From the NCBI GenBank assembly GCA_964011275.1, contig CAXGOB010000021.1, positions 1-64,000 on the forward strand: DNA of 64,000 nucleotides, read 5' to 3'. The stretch comes from UBA7328 sp002471345 (GTDB taxonomy: Bacteria; Bacteroidota; Bacteroidia; Chitinophagales; Saprospiraceae). The notes beneath the pieces are model-generated. The model was not told the DNA's origin. It ran no database searches and saw nothing but the letters and a program-made list of their open reading frames with translations. A program made the position numbers and the translations under genes. Shown piece by piece: positions 18,042 through 26,473 of this stretch (position 1 is its first letter; every line of letters starts with the position of its first letter).

Positions 18042-19757
18042 ATGCAAATAATAGAAGCAGCAAAACAATACGATGCCATTATTGTGGGCTCAGGTGCTGG
18101 AGGAGGAATGTCGGCATTTACACTCGCTAATGCCGGGATGAAAATAGCTGTAGTAGAAGCTGGGCCATATTTTGATCCAAAAGATCCTACTACCATGACA
18201 CAAATGAAATGGCCATGGGAATCACCCAGAAGAGGAGCTAGTACAAACAGGGCATTCGGAGATTTTGATATGTCTTGGGGAGATTGGGAAGTAGATGGAG
18301 AGCCATACACCAAAGAAGAAGGTACAGATTTTCTTTGGTGGAGAGCAAGAATGTTAGGCGGAAGAACTAATCATTGGGGAAGAATATCTTTAAGATTTGG
18401 ACCTAAAGATTTTAAACATAAAGATGTAGACGGGCTAGGTGAAAACTGGCCCATCAGTTATGACGAAGTGAAGCCATTTTATGACAGATTGGATAAGCTT
18501 GTAGGAGTTTTTGGCACTAATGAAGGACTTTCTAATGACCCAGATGGCTTCTTTTTACCACCCCCTAAACCAAGACTACATGAGCTCTACTATATGAAAG
18601 GAGCGAAAAAATCAGGTATTCCGGTAATTCCTGGAAGGCTTTCTATGTTGACTAAGAGAATCAATAAAGAGAGAGGAGTATGTTTCTATTGTGGACAATG
18701 TAATAGATCATGCAATGCCTATGCAGATTTCTCAGCGGGGTCGGTTTTCATCTTTCCTGCTCAAAAAAATGGTCAGGTTGATCTATACACAAATTGTATG
18801 GTGAAAAGTGTGACCACAGACAGTGAAGGGTTAGCTACAGGGGTCTCTTATATCAATAAAGAAGATAATCGAGAATATGAAATGAAGTCTAAAATTGTTG
18901 TGCTTGGGGCATCGGCATGCAGTTCTGCTCGTATTTTATTGAATTCTAAAAGTAGCCAACACCCTAATGGATTAGGAAATAGTAGTGATCACGTAGGAAG
19001 GTACCTTCATGATAGCACAGGAGCAGGATTAGGAGCTTTTGTACCTGCATTGATGGATAGAAAAATATACAATGAAGATGGTACTGGAGGAATGCATGTA
19101 TACAGCCCATGGTGGGGAGATAATAGCAAACTAGACTTTCCACGAGGTTACCATATAGAAGTGTGGGGAGGAATGGGAATGCCATCTTACGGCTTTGGAT
19201 TTAATGTAGATGCCATGAATAAATACATCGGTGGAGATGTAGGAGGATATGGGACCAAGCTTAGAGATGACGTAAAGCGATTTTTCGGTGCTTATGTAGG
19301 CATGGCAGGAAGAGGTGAGTCGATAGCTCGTTATGAAAATAGATGCAGTATAGATCCAAATGTGGTAGATAAATATGGAATACCGGTCTTGAAATTTGAC
19401 TACAAATGGTCTGACTATGAAAGGTTTCAAGCTAAACACATGACTGAAACATTTGCAGAAGTCATTGATAACATGGGAGGAATTATGATGGGTGATTTAC
19501 CAGGTAAAGACAAAGATTATGGCCTTCTTGCCCCTGGTCAAATCATACATGAAGTAGGAACAACCAGAATGGGAGATGACCCAAACACTTCTGTGACAAA
19601 TAAATGGCAACAACTTCATGATGCGAAAAATGTCTATGTGGTGGATGCAGGACCATTTACCTCCCAAGCAGATAAAAACTGTACCTGGACTATAATGGCA
19701 CTCAGTATGAGGGCCTCAGAACATATTGTAGAAGAATTCAAAAAGAAGAATATATGA
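18042..19757 (+). CDS. GMC-family FAD oxidoreductase
   Basis: A 571-residue glucose-methanol-choline oxidoreductase. The N-terminal FAD-binding motif reads IIVGSGAGGGMSAFTLANAG, the second flavin region RMLGGRTNHWGRISLRF. A CFYCGQCNRSCNAYAD stretch has four Cys typical of gluconate/sorbose-dehydrogenase-like members. The C-terminal active-site region contains HEVGTTRMGDDPNTS and NCTWTIMALSMR. It overlaps the next gene by ATGA, and that gene encodes a subunit-3-like partner with a Tat-like leader. This protein has no signal of its own, so it may be co-exported with the partner (family knowledge). The substrate, an alcohol or sugar, is unknown. Confidence 0.93.
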   Translation: MQIIEAAKQYDAIIVGSGAGGGMSAFTLANAGMKIAVVEAGPYFDPKDPTTMTQMKWPWESPRRGASTNRAFGDFDMSWGDWEVDGEPYTKEEGTDFLWWRARMLGGRTNHWGRISLRFGPKDFKHKDVDGLGENWPISYDEVKPFYDRLDKLVGVFGTNEGLSNDPDGFFLPPPKPRLHELYYMKGAKKSGIPVIPGRLSMLTKRINKERGVCFYCGQCNRSCNAYADFSAGSVFIFPAQKNGQVDLYTNCMVKSVTTDSEGLATGVSYINKEDNREYEMKSKIVVLGASACSSARILLNSKSSQHPNGLGNSSDHVGRYLHDSTGAGLGAFVPALMDRKIYNEDGTGGMHVYSPWWGDNSKLDFPRGYHIEVWGGMGMPSYGFGFNVDAMNKYIGGDVGGYGTKLRDDVKRFFGAYVGMAGRGESIARYENRCSIDPNVVDKYGIPVLKFDYKWSDYERFQAKHMTETFAEVIDNMGGIMMGDLPGKDKDYGLLAPGQIIHEVGTTRMGDDPNTSVTNKWQQLHDAKNVYVVDAGPFTSQADKNCTWTIMALSMRASEHIVEEFKKKNI

Positions 19758-20464
19758 AGCGGAGAGATACATTAAAGTCATTATTAGTAGGAGGTGTAGC
19801 CGGTGCTACTTTAGGAACATCCGGATGCAAAGTAGATGAAGATAAAGTAGAAATTGAATTACCCAAAGGCCTAGGTTATGGCCGCACTCCAACAGAAGAG
19901 GAGCATGACAAGAGTATTAACTCAGAACAATTCTACAATGAGCATGAGCTAACTACTATTGCTACATTGTGTGATATTATTTTACCTCCTACACCAACTG
20001 CTGGATCCGCTACAGATGCAGAAGTCCCCGCTTTCATAGAATTTATATCTAAAGATTTGCCTTCTCATCAAATCCCGATTAGAGGTGGTTTAATGTGGAT
20101 TGATGGGGAATCTAATAAACGATTTAATAAGAGATTTATATCCTGTTCTGATACAGAGCAAACAGCCATAGTAGATGACATTGCTTATCCAGATCCAGAT
20201 GGCAAAAAACCTGAGATGGGGCCTGGAATAGAGTTTTTTAAAAGAATGAGAAACCTTACTCTTACTGGTTACTATACTACTAAAATTGGAATAGATGACC
20301 TTGGGTATGTAGGAAACAGACCTAATGCCTGGGATGGAGTACCTCAGGATGTATTAGACAAGCATGGTATGTCCTATCCTGAGGAGTGGATGGCTAAATT
20401 TGTAGATCAGAGTAAAAGAGATGTACAAGCAGAGTGGGACGAGTTAGGAAATTTGTTGACTTGA
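19754..20464 (+). CDS. Gluconate 2-dehydrogenase subunit-3-like protein with Tat leader
   Basis: A 236-residue partner of the GMC oxidoreductase, with which it shares the bases ATGA. The leader MKRRDTLKSLLVGGVAGATL is a twin-arginine signal, followed by a Cys that could be lipid-modified (SGCKVDED). The body has the family features FYNEHELTTIATLCDIILPPTP and VPAFIEFISKDLP. In known enzymes this small subunit carries the complex across the membrane and stabilises the flavoprotein. No cytochrome subunit gene follows, so electrons must leave by another carrier encoded elsewhere (inference). Confidence 0.9.
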   Translation: MKRRDTLKSLLVGGVAGATLGTSGCKVDEDKVEIELPKGLGYGRTPTEEEHDKSINSEQFYNEHELTTIATLCDIILPPTPTAGSATDAEVPAFIEFISKDLPSHQIPIRGGLMWIDGESNKRFNKRFISCSDTEQTAIVDDIAYPDPDGKKPEMGPGIEFFKRMRNLTLTGYYTTKIGIDDLGYVGNRPNAWDGVPQDVLDKHGMSYPEEWMAKFVDQSKRDVQAEWDELGNLLT

Positions 20465-20597
20465 TTATTGATAACTCAACCCTCTTTTTGTAGAAATACG
20501 CACCAAATCATTAATATTCTAGGTATTTATAGATTCTACCTTGTTCTCTAATTTTTGCAATCTTACATTAGGCTCGAATGTTCTTCTATCTGAATTT

Positions 20598-22055
20598 TCA
20601 AAAACCGTATCGTTGCCCTAGTACTCCTACACCAGATCGACGTGAATCACCTACAGCAATATATTTTTTATTTATAGCTGCTGCACAATGAGTACCACCG
20701 AAGAATAATGAAGGCTTTTGCCATTCAAACCAGTCATCGGGTGATAGATGCATGGGTCGTTGAAACCCAGGCTCAGATTGCCAAACATCATTTACAAAAT
20801 GTACTCTTGGATGCGATATAGCATCTGAAATATTATTAAGGCCAATGAGGGAATGATAAATGACTTGACCTATCATGGTCGGTATCCTACTTGCTCCACC
20901 AGAGCCCAAAGCGGAAATTTGGCCTTCTTTATTATCAAGTAATATTGTAGGTGTCATCATAGAACTCATCCTTGCATTCTCTCGCCATGAATGGATTCCA
21001 TTTGGAAGCAATGATTCTTCTCCTAGCATATTATTGAGATGGATATCTGTTCCAGGCACAAAACAACCGCTGCCTTCACCTAAAGACATAGATAGACTAA
21101 TAGCATTCTTATTTTGATCGACGATACTTATATGTGATGTCCCTCCTTTCTTTAATCCTCCTAGATCAACAATTGATTTATCAAAAACTCCAGATTTCTT
21201 AAGGTTCTCGAATTTTTCAAGAGCAAGGACTAATCTGTCGGTGCAGTATTTCATCTCTTTTCCAAATATTTGTAAAAGGCGGACTAACATACTTCCTCCT
21301 ATACTCGGTGAACCTATAGTGAAGATTTCTTTTTGATGGAATTTTTGATTGAGAGCATTACTAAGTTGGGCCTTATAATTCTTAAGATCATTTAACGAAA
21401 TATGCCCTCCATTTTCCTCAGAGATCTTGGCAATATTAGAGGCTATTTCTCCTTGGTAAAAAGCATCTCGACCTTCAAATGATAAAAATTCAAGAAAATC
21501 AGCCAAATAAGGCATGGCTATATTTGTTCCAATTGGAACAAGTTCATCCTCTCCAAAAAATATCCCTTTCCCTCTGCTAGAATGCCCAATGATATCCCTC
21601 AGCAAATGAAGATCATAATGCTGAAAATCATTTAGGGTTACACCAGCTTTTGCATTTTGGATAGCAGGGTATAAAAGATCTTTTATAGGCAAGGTTCCAC
21701 CTATTTCATGCAATTTAAATATCCCATCTATTGCTCCAGGTACGGCTATTGAACCAAACCCTGAATAGAAAAGTTCTGTGGTGTCACCAAAATCAACGTT
21801 CACTGGAATATATTGTACTTCTTCTTTTGGTTTCTTTACAGATGGGGTATTGGCAAAACAATCAAGGGTAAAAACTTTGTTGTCTATCCTAATGGTAGCA
21901 AAAGCTCCCCCTCCTGGACCAGACATACATGGTTCTGCAATCCAAGATGTGGCAAAGGCTGCTATTGCTGCATCAACTGCATTCCCTCCCAGCTGGAGCA
22001 CATCCTCTGCAGCTTGAGCGGTTATTTTGTGTCCACATGCAATGGCATAATTCAT
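20598..22055 (-). CDS. Gamma-glutamyltransferase family protein
   Basis: An N-terminal-nucleophile hydrolase that moves or hydrolyses gamma-glutamyl groups, for example of glutathione. Starting at the ATG at 22055 it is 485 residues, short for the family (~550-580). An upstream Met at 22100 adds 15 residues without resemblance, so I prefer 22055. Seen: GHKITAQAAEDVLQLGGNAVDAA, CMSGPGGGAF, VPGAIDGIFKLHE, the autoprocessing Thr in KKGGTSHISIVD, and the substrate-loop GSGGASRIPTM. No signal peptide is visible, which is unusual for a family that is mostly periplasmic; it may be a cytoplasmic acylase-like branch. Confidence 0.85.
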   Translation of the reverse strand: MNYAIACGHKITAQAAEDVLQLGGNAVDAAIAAFATSWIAEPCMSGPGGGAFATIRIDNKVFTLDCFANTPSVKKPKEEVQYIPVNVDFGDTTELFYSGFGSIAVPGAIDGIFKLHEIGGTLPIKDLLYPAIQNAKAGVTLNDFQHYDLHLLRDIIGHSSRGKGIFFGEDELVPIGTNIAMPYLADFLEFLSFEGRDAFYQGEIASNIAKISEENGGHISLNDLKNYKAQLSNALNQKFHQKEIFTIGSPSIGGSMLVRLLQIFGKEMKYCTDRLVLALEKFENLKKSGVFDKSIVDLGGLKKGGTSHISIVDQNKNAISLSMSLGEGSGCFVPGTDIHLNNMLGEESLLPNGIHSWRENARMSSMMTPTILLDNKEGQISALGSGGASRIPTMIGQVIYHSLIGLNNISDAISHPRVHFVNDVWQSEPGFQRPMHLSPDDWFEWQKPSLFFGGTHCAAAINKKYIAVGDSRRSGVGVLGQRYGF

Positions 22056-22308
22056 TATAGCAAAATACAAAGCTCCCTGAAATTCTATCCTCTCTCTCAA
22101 AGAAAAAAAGTCTTTCAGAATTGTTCTCTTAAAAGGAGGATTTATGCACTCAATTTAAATCAAAATAATGAAAAGGCTATTCTTTGTATTTTCTCATCGC
22201 AATCCAGAAATTAAGTCAACCTTAATCTAGTATTGTTATATTTTGATCACAATAAACCATTTCGTAAACCATGAAAAATGTATACTATTATAGTCCAAAA
22301 CTTTTTTC

Positions 22309-22752
22309 ATGGCCAAAAACATCGGTTTCGGATTCTACCTGGACAGAACACTCAAAAAGATAATTACCGTCTTTCTAAATCAATTCAAAAAAAACGGGAT
22401 TGATCTTACTATTGAACAATGGGTAATCCTACATCGCATTCATGACATGGGCGAAGATGCTTCTCAAGTAGCCATATCCAAACTTAGTTATCGAAATAGA
22501 GCCACAACATCCAGAGTAATAAGTGGTCTTTGTGATAGAGGCTTAGTAAAAAAGAAAAGATTTGAAGGAGATCAAAAGAGATTCAAACTTACAGTAACTA
22601 AAAAAGGTCAAAATATAATCGACAAAGCCCTTCCTATTATAGAAGAATTAAGAGCAGTGGGATATCAAAATATAAACGATAAAGATTTTGCATCTTTTAT
22701 GAAAGTTCTAGATCAACTTTGGGAAAATTATGAATCAATAGAGAAAGTCTAG
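22309..22752 (+). CDS. MarR-family transcriptional regulator
   Basis: A 147-residue winged-helix repressor-type protein. Recognisable: LTIEQWVILHRIHDMG, the recognition helix RNRATTSRVISGLCDRGLV and the wing KRFEGDQKRFKLTVTKKG. It is divergent from gamma-glutamyltransferase, with ~250 bases between the two starts, and followed 50 bases later by an orphan permease, so either neighbour may be a target. Ligand unknown. Confidence 0.9.
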   Translation: MAKNIGFGFYLDRTLKKIITVFLNQFKKNGIDLTIEQWVILHRIHDMGEDASQVAISKLSYRNRATTSRVISGLCDRGLVKKKRFEGDQKRFKLTVTKKGQNIIDKALPIIEELRAVGYQNINDKDFASFMKVLDQLWENYESIEKV

Positions 22753-22802
22753 ACAATCCCATATAATCAATGTTAAATTTACATTTGTACATGCATTGAT
22801 AA

Positions 22803-23873
22803 ATGTTTAATTCTATATCTGCTAAACTTGCTTTTTTCTTCCTACTTCTTGTAGCTGTAATAGCTCTTTTTGCCTCAATCTTAGCAAATACAGATAATGG
22901 CCTTCTCGTTAAGTATGGGCCTAATACAATTGGACAAAAGAATAACACCTTTGAACCTCCAGGTTTCGTTGACACTTACAATGATATTGACCGTGTTCAT
23001 CCACTTGGCACGGATGGTAGAGGACGAGATGTTGCGTCTATTTTGATCCATGGTAGCAGGACATCTATACTATTAGGATTTTTTGCAAGTCTAATTTCCA
23101 TTCTTTTCGGCACCTCACTTGGACTAGCATCTGCATACTATGGAAACAATTCATTAATTATCCATCCTTTTCAGATAATTCTATTTGTTATTGGGACTAT
23201 CCTAATTTGTTTCTATGCTTATGAATGGTCATGGGTGAGAGGTGATCAAAAATTATATTTCAATAATTTGCTGTTTATTCTTAGTGTTATTTTGGGGATC
23301 TTTTTCTTAATTACTTTGCTCAGGCTTTTGTCACGATCACTCAAAGGAATTATTGCTTTTCCTATGGATAGTATAGTCATGAGGTTCACAGAAATCTTCA
23401 GAGCTGTTCCTAAATTATTTCTTCTACTTTTCCTAATAACTTTTTTAAAGAGTCAGGGTCTTTGGACCACTACCCTCCTTTTAGGGGCATTAGGGTGGTC
23501 TAGAATTTTAAGATTGGTGAGAGGAGAGGTGTTAGAGATAAAACAACAGACATATGTAATCAACGCTAAAATAATGGGGCTCTCCGACTTTAGAATTATA
23601 CTCAAACATATTCTACCCAATGTAATGCCTTTGATTCTAGTTTCCATGGCATTTTTAATCTCTGGCAATATTTTAATGGAGTCCACATTGTCCTTCTTAG
23701 GGCTTGGATTACCATTGGATTTACCTAGTTGGGGTGGACTGTTGAGACAGAGCAGAGAAGATTTTGGGGCATGGTGGTTAGCCGTATTTCCTGGGTTTAC
23801 CATTACTTTTACTCTCTTTTCATTGAATATTCTTGCAGAACATTACAATAAACTGTCTAAGAAGGCATTTTAA
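22803..23873 (+). CDS. DppC/OppC-type ABC permease, orphan
   Basis: A 356-residue inner-membrane permease of the dipeptide/nickel class. Seen: the N-terminal helix, HPLGTDGRGRDVASILIHGSRTS (typical DppC entry motif), and the EAA loop INAKIMGLSDFRIILKHILPNVMP, followed by ESTLSFLGLGLPLDLPSWG. Between residues ~120 and 180 are two additional hydrophobic segments (FQIILFVIGTILICFYAYEW and FILSVILGIFFLITLLRLL) absent from the standard ~300-residue protein. No partner permease, ATPase or binding protein lies nearby, so subunits must come from other loci. It follows the MarR gene closely. Confidence 0.88.
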   Translation: MFNSISAKLAFFFLLLVAVIALFASILANTDNGLLVKYGPNTIGQKNNTFEPPGFVDTYNDIDRVHPLGTDGRGRDVASILIHGSRTSILLGFFASLISILFGTSLGLASAYYGNNSLIIHPFQIILFVIGTILICFYAYEWSWVRGDQKLYFNNLLFILSVILGIFFLITLLRLLSRSLKGIIAFPMDSIVMRFTEIFRAVPKLFLLLFLITFLKSQGLWTTTLLLGALGWSRILRLVRGEVLEIKQQTYVINAKIMGLSDFRIILKHILPNVMPLILVSMAFLISGNILMESTLSFLGLGLPLDLPSWGGLLRQSREDFGAWWLAVFPGFTITFTLFSLNILAEHYNKLSKKAF

Positions 23874-24125
23874 ATGTGATTATTCTAAAACAGAAGATTT
23901 TGATGGAAACACCTCAAAGAGTTTGAAAACCAATGATTTAAGAAGTATTCTCTTCAATTATAGGTTTCTACACTTCAAAAAGGTCATTCAGTATCAAATA
24001 TTTTTAAAAATAGAAAATATCAAAAATTATAGCATTTATATTAGACAATTATGAATTAAAATTTTGTTTAATTTGTATTTTAAAATGCTTTTATTCATTA
24101 GTCTAGATAGCATTTAAAAAGCAGA

Positions 24126-24158
24126 TTTGCATTTTAATTTTATTTAATCATAGCTTTA
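24126..24158 (+). promoter_or_regulatory. Candidate HU promoter
   Basis: TTTG at 24126-24129, 21 bases, then TAGCTTTA at 24151-24158, one mismatch from the Bacteroidota -7 element TAnnTTTG. It would place a transcript start about 30 bases before the HU ATG. Pattern match only. Confidence 0.4.
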
Positions 24159-24181
24159 CATTTTAATTATTCATTTAATCA
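24130..24181 (+). repeat. Imperfect direct repeat in HU promoter region
   Basis: CATTTTAATTTTATTTAATCA at 24130-24150 recurs as a CATTTTAATT...ATTTAATCA copy at 24159-24181, 29 bases apart. The copies flank the predicted -7 element, a placement that would suit autoregulation or an UP-like AT tract. A chance effect of AT richness is not excluded. Confidence 0.45.
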
Positions 24182-24194
24182 AAAATTCATTTTT

Positions 24195-24470
24195 ATGAAC
24201 AAAGGTGATTTAATCAACACCGTAGCTGATTCTGCTGGAATCACTAAAGATCAAGCAAGTGAAGCAGTTAACTGCGTATTCAATTGTATTGAATCAACAT
24301 TGAAAAACAAGGAAAAAGCTGCATTTATTGGCTTTGGTACTTTTTCTACATCTGAGAGAGCTGCAAGAGACGGAAGAAACCCTGCGACAGGAGCAACCAT
24401 CAAAATACAAGCAAAAACACAGATTAAATTTAAGCCAGGAAAAGCACTAGCTGAATCCGTAAACGGCTAA
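24195..24470 (+). CDS. HU-family DNA-binding protein
   Basis: A 91-residue nucleoid protein that bends DNA. It is complete: the helical dimer region MNKGDLINTVADSAG, then FIGFGTFSTSERAARDGRNP with the conserved GFGTF and the beta-arm RNPATG, then IKFKPGKALAESVN. Monocistronic: an AT-rich promoter region precedes it and a strong terminator follows 30 bases after the stop. Confidence 0.95.
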   Translation: MNKGDLINTVADSAGITKDQASEAVNCVFNCIESTLKNKEKAAFIGFGTFSTSERAARDGRNPATGATIKIQAKTQIKFKPGKALAESVNG

Positions 24471-24499
24471 TAAGTATAACAAACACTTTAATTGTTGGG

Positions 24500-24530
24500 G
24501 GCAATCTACACTTTGTAGATTGCCTTTTTT
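24500..24530 (+). terminator. Rho-independent terminator after HU
   Basis: Perfect 11-bp stem GGCAATCTACA / TGTAGATTGCC with a 3-base loop and a TTTTTT tail. It isolates the HU gene from the transketolase genes. Confidence 0.92.
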
Positions 24531-24584
24531 ATTTTCGCCGCACGAAATGCCTTCTACTACTATAAAAGGCTTCAAAAAGTAAGT

Positions 24585-25424
24585 ATGAAATCAAATCAAG
24601 ATTTAAAAAACATAGCTTCACAAGTAAGGAGAGATATAATTCGGCAGGTATCATCTGCAGCAAGTGGGCATCCAGGAGGATCACTAGGTTGTGCTGATTA
24701 TCTCACCATATTGTTTTTCTCTATTATGGATCATGATCCTGCATTTAACATGGAAGCTAAAAATGAAGATGTGTTCTTTCTTTCCAACGGGCACATTTCT
24801 CCATTATATTATAGTGTTTTGGCAAGAGCAGGATATTTTAATGTAAATGAACTAGCAACTTTTAGACAGATCAACTCAAGACTTCAAGGTCACCCAGCCA
24901 CTCATGAAGGGCTTCCTGGAATAAGGGTAGCATCTGGTTCATTGGGGCAAGGTGTTTCAGTAGCCATAGGAATGGCACTTACTAAAAGGCTGAATGGAGA
25001 TGACAAAACCGTCTTTGTACTGACCGGAGATGGTGAACTTCAAGAAGGACAAATATGGGAAGCTGCTCTATTCGCTGCTCACAACAAAGTGGATAATCTA
25101 GTGCTGACTATAGATTGGAATGGGCAACAGATTGATGGGGCCAATGATGATGTTATAACTCTTGGAGATCTTGAAGGAAAGTGGAAGGCTTTTGGATGGG
25201 AAGTTATGTATGTAGATGGCCATAACATTGATGAGCTCAAAACAACCCTGAATAACGCCAAGAACCTTAGAAATGGCAAACCCGTTTGTATTCTTATGAA
25301 AACAAACATGGGTGAAGGAGTGGATTTTATGGCAGGTACTCATCACTGGCATGGAAAAGCACCTAATGCAGAACAAACTGAAATAGCTCTTTCACAGCTA
25401 GAGGAAACTCTGGGAGATTATTAA
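24585..25424 (+). CDS. Transketolase, N-terminal (TPP-binding) subunit
   Basis: A 279-residue first half of a split transketolase, which moves two-carbon ketol units in the non-oxidative pentose phosphate pathway. Seen: ASGHPGGSLGCADYL, the substrate loop GHPATHEGLPGI, and the TPP/metal motif GDGELQEGQ...DWNGQQIDG. It is followed 20 bases later by the C-terminal half. The two-subunit form is common in Bacteroidota, Firmicutes and archaea and is not a frameshift: the halves have clean separate stops and starts. Confidence 0.93.
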   Translation: MKSNQDLKNIASQVRRDIIRQVSSAASGHPGGSLGCADYLTILFFSIMDHDPAFNMEAKNEDVFFLSNGHISPLYYSVLARAGYFNVNELATFRQINSRLQGHPATHEGLPGIRVASGSLGQGVSVAIGMALTKRLNGDDKTVFVLTGDGELQEGQIWEAALFAAHNKVDNLVLTIDWNGQQIDGANDDVITLGDLEGKWKAFGWEVMYVDGHNIDELKTTLNNAKNLRNGKPVCILMKTNMGEGVDFMAGTHHWHGKAPNAEQTEIALSQLEETLGDY

Positions 25425-25444
25425 AACAAATAAAGCGAAAACAT

Positions 25445-26404
25445 ATGCTTTCAGAATATATAAGTAAAGGCACCTCAGATACTAGAAGTGGATATGGTGC
25501 CGCGATGACTATTTTAGGAGAAAAGAATCCAAATGTGGTAGCACTTTGTGCTGACTTGGTAGGATCTTTAAAAATTCAACCATTCATAGATGCGCACCCT
25601 GAGAGGTTTTTCCAAGCAGGGATCTCAGAAGCAAATATGATTGGGATGGCAGCTGGACTTGCAACGGGTGGCAAAATTCCATTTCCAAGCACCTTTGCCA
25701 ACTTTGCCACAGGAAGAGTGTATGATCAGATCCGACAGTCTGTGGCCTATTCACATAAAAATGTAAAAATTAGTGCCTCTCATGCAGGTATTACATTAGG
25801 AGAAGATGGCGCTACTCATCAGATACTAGAAGATTTAGGTATGATGAAAATGTTACCTGGAATGGTAGTAATAAATCCATGTGATTACAATCAAACAAAA
25901 GCTGCTACTCTTGCGGCGGCAGAGTACTATGGTCCTGTGTATTTGAGATTTGGTAGACCTAAATGGCCAATTTTTACTCCTGAGGATCAAAAGTTTGAAA
26001 TTGGTAAAGCCATTCAAATGAATGAAGGTAGTGACGTTACAATTGTTGCAACTGGTCATCTGGTATGGCAATCACTAGAAGCAGCAAGAGAACTAGAGAA
26101 AGAAGGAATAAATGTAGATCTTATCAATATCCATACTATTAAACCTCTAGATGATGCCGCAATCCTGAAATCAGTGTCAAAAACTAGATGTATTGTGACA
26201 GCTGAAGAACATCAAAGAAACGGTGGACTCGGAGATAGTGTAGCCCAATTACTTAGTTTGAACAATCCAACACCTCAAGAATATGTAGCTGTAAATGATT
26301 CATTTGGTGAAAGTGGAAAACCTATACAACTGATGGACAAATATGGTCTTGGAGTGAAAGATGTCGTAAATGCGGTAAAAAAAGCTATTTCTCGAAAAAA
26401 TTAA
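25445..26404 (+). CDS. Transketolase, C-terminal subunit
   Basis: A 319-residue second half: pyrimidine-binding domain (AGISEANMIGMAAGLATGGK, with the catalytic-type Glu in SEAN; GEDGATHQILEDLGMMK) plus the C-terminal transketolase domain (VDLINIHTIKPLDDAAIL, TAEEHQRNGGLGDSV). The domains resemble dxs-like enzymes, but pairing with the N-terminal half supports transketolase. Next gene is 69 bases on. Confidence 0.92.
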   Translation: MLSEYISKGTSDTRSGYGAAMTILGEKNPNVVALCADLVGSLKIQPFIDAHPERFFQAGISEANMIGMAAGLATGGKIPFPSTFANFATGRVYDQIRQSVAYSHKNVKISASHAGITLGEDGATHQILEDLGMMKMLPGMVVINPCDYNQTKAATLAAAEYYGPVYLRFGRPKWPIFTPEDQKFEIGKAIQMNEGSDVTIVATGHLVWQSLEAARELEKEGINVDLINIHTIKPLDDAAILKSVSKTRCIVTAEEHQRNGGLGDSVAQLLSLNNPTPQEYVAVNDSFGESGKPIQLMDKYGLGVKDVVNAVKKAISRKN

Positions 26405-26473
26405 ACCTTAGGCATCAGAATTGCTTTATAACATAATTAGAGCGGATTCAGATTAGATTAATAAAAGAAAGCT

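Larger units (their letters stand above)
23874..24194. other. AT-rich intergenic region upstream of HU
   Basis: 321 bases of very AT-rich DNA without a credible gene. Its last 70 bases hold an imperfect direct repeat and a promoter-like pair described separately. The rest shows only A/T runs. Confidence 0.5.

Noticed and set aside
19131..19439. Leftward 102-codon frame within the GMC oxidoreductase
   Set aside because: Antisense shadow of a strongly conserved enzyme; no recognisable domains.
24585..26404. Possible frameshift splitting one transketolase gene
   Set aside because: The two halves end and begin cleanly and the two-subunit form is a known standard arrangement in this phylum.
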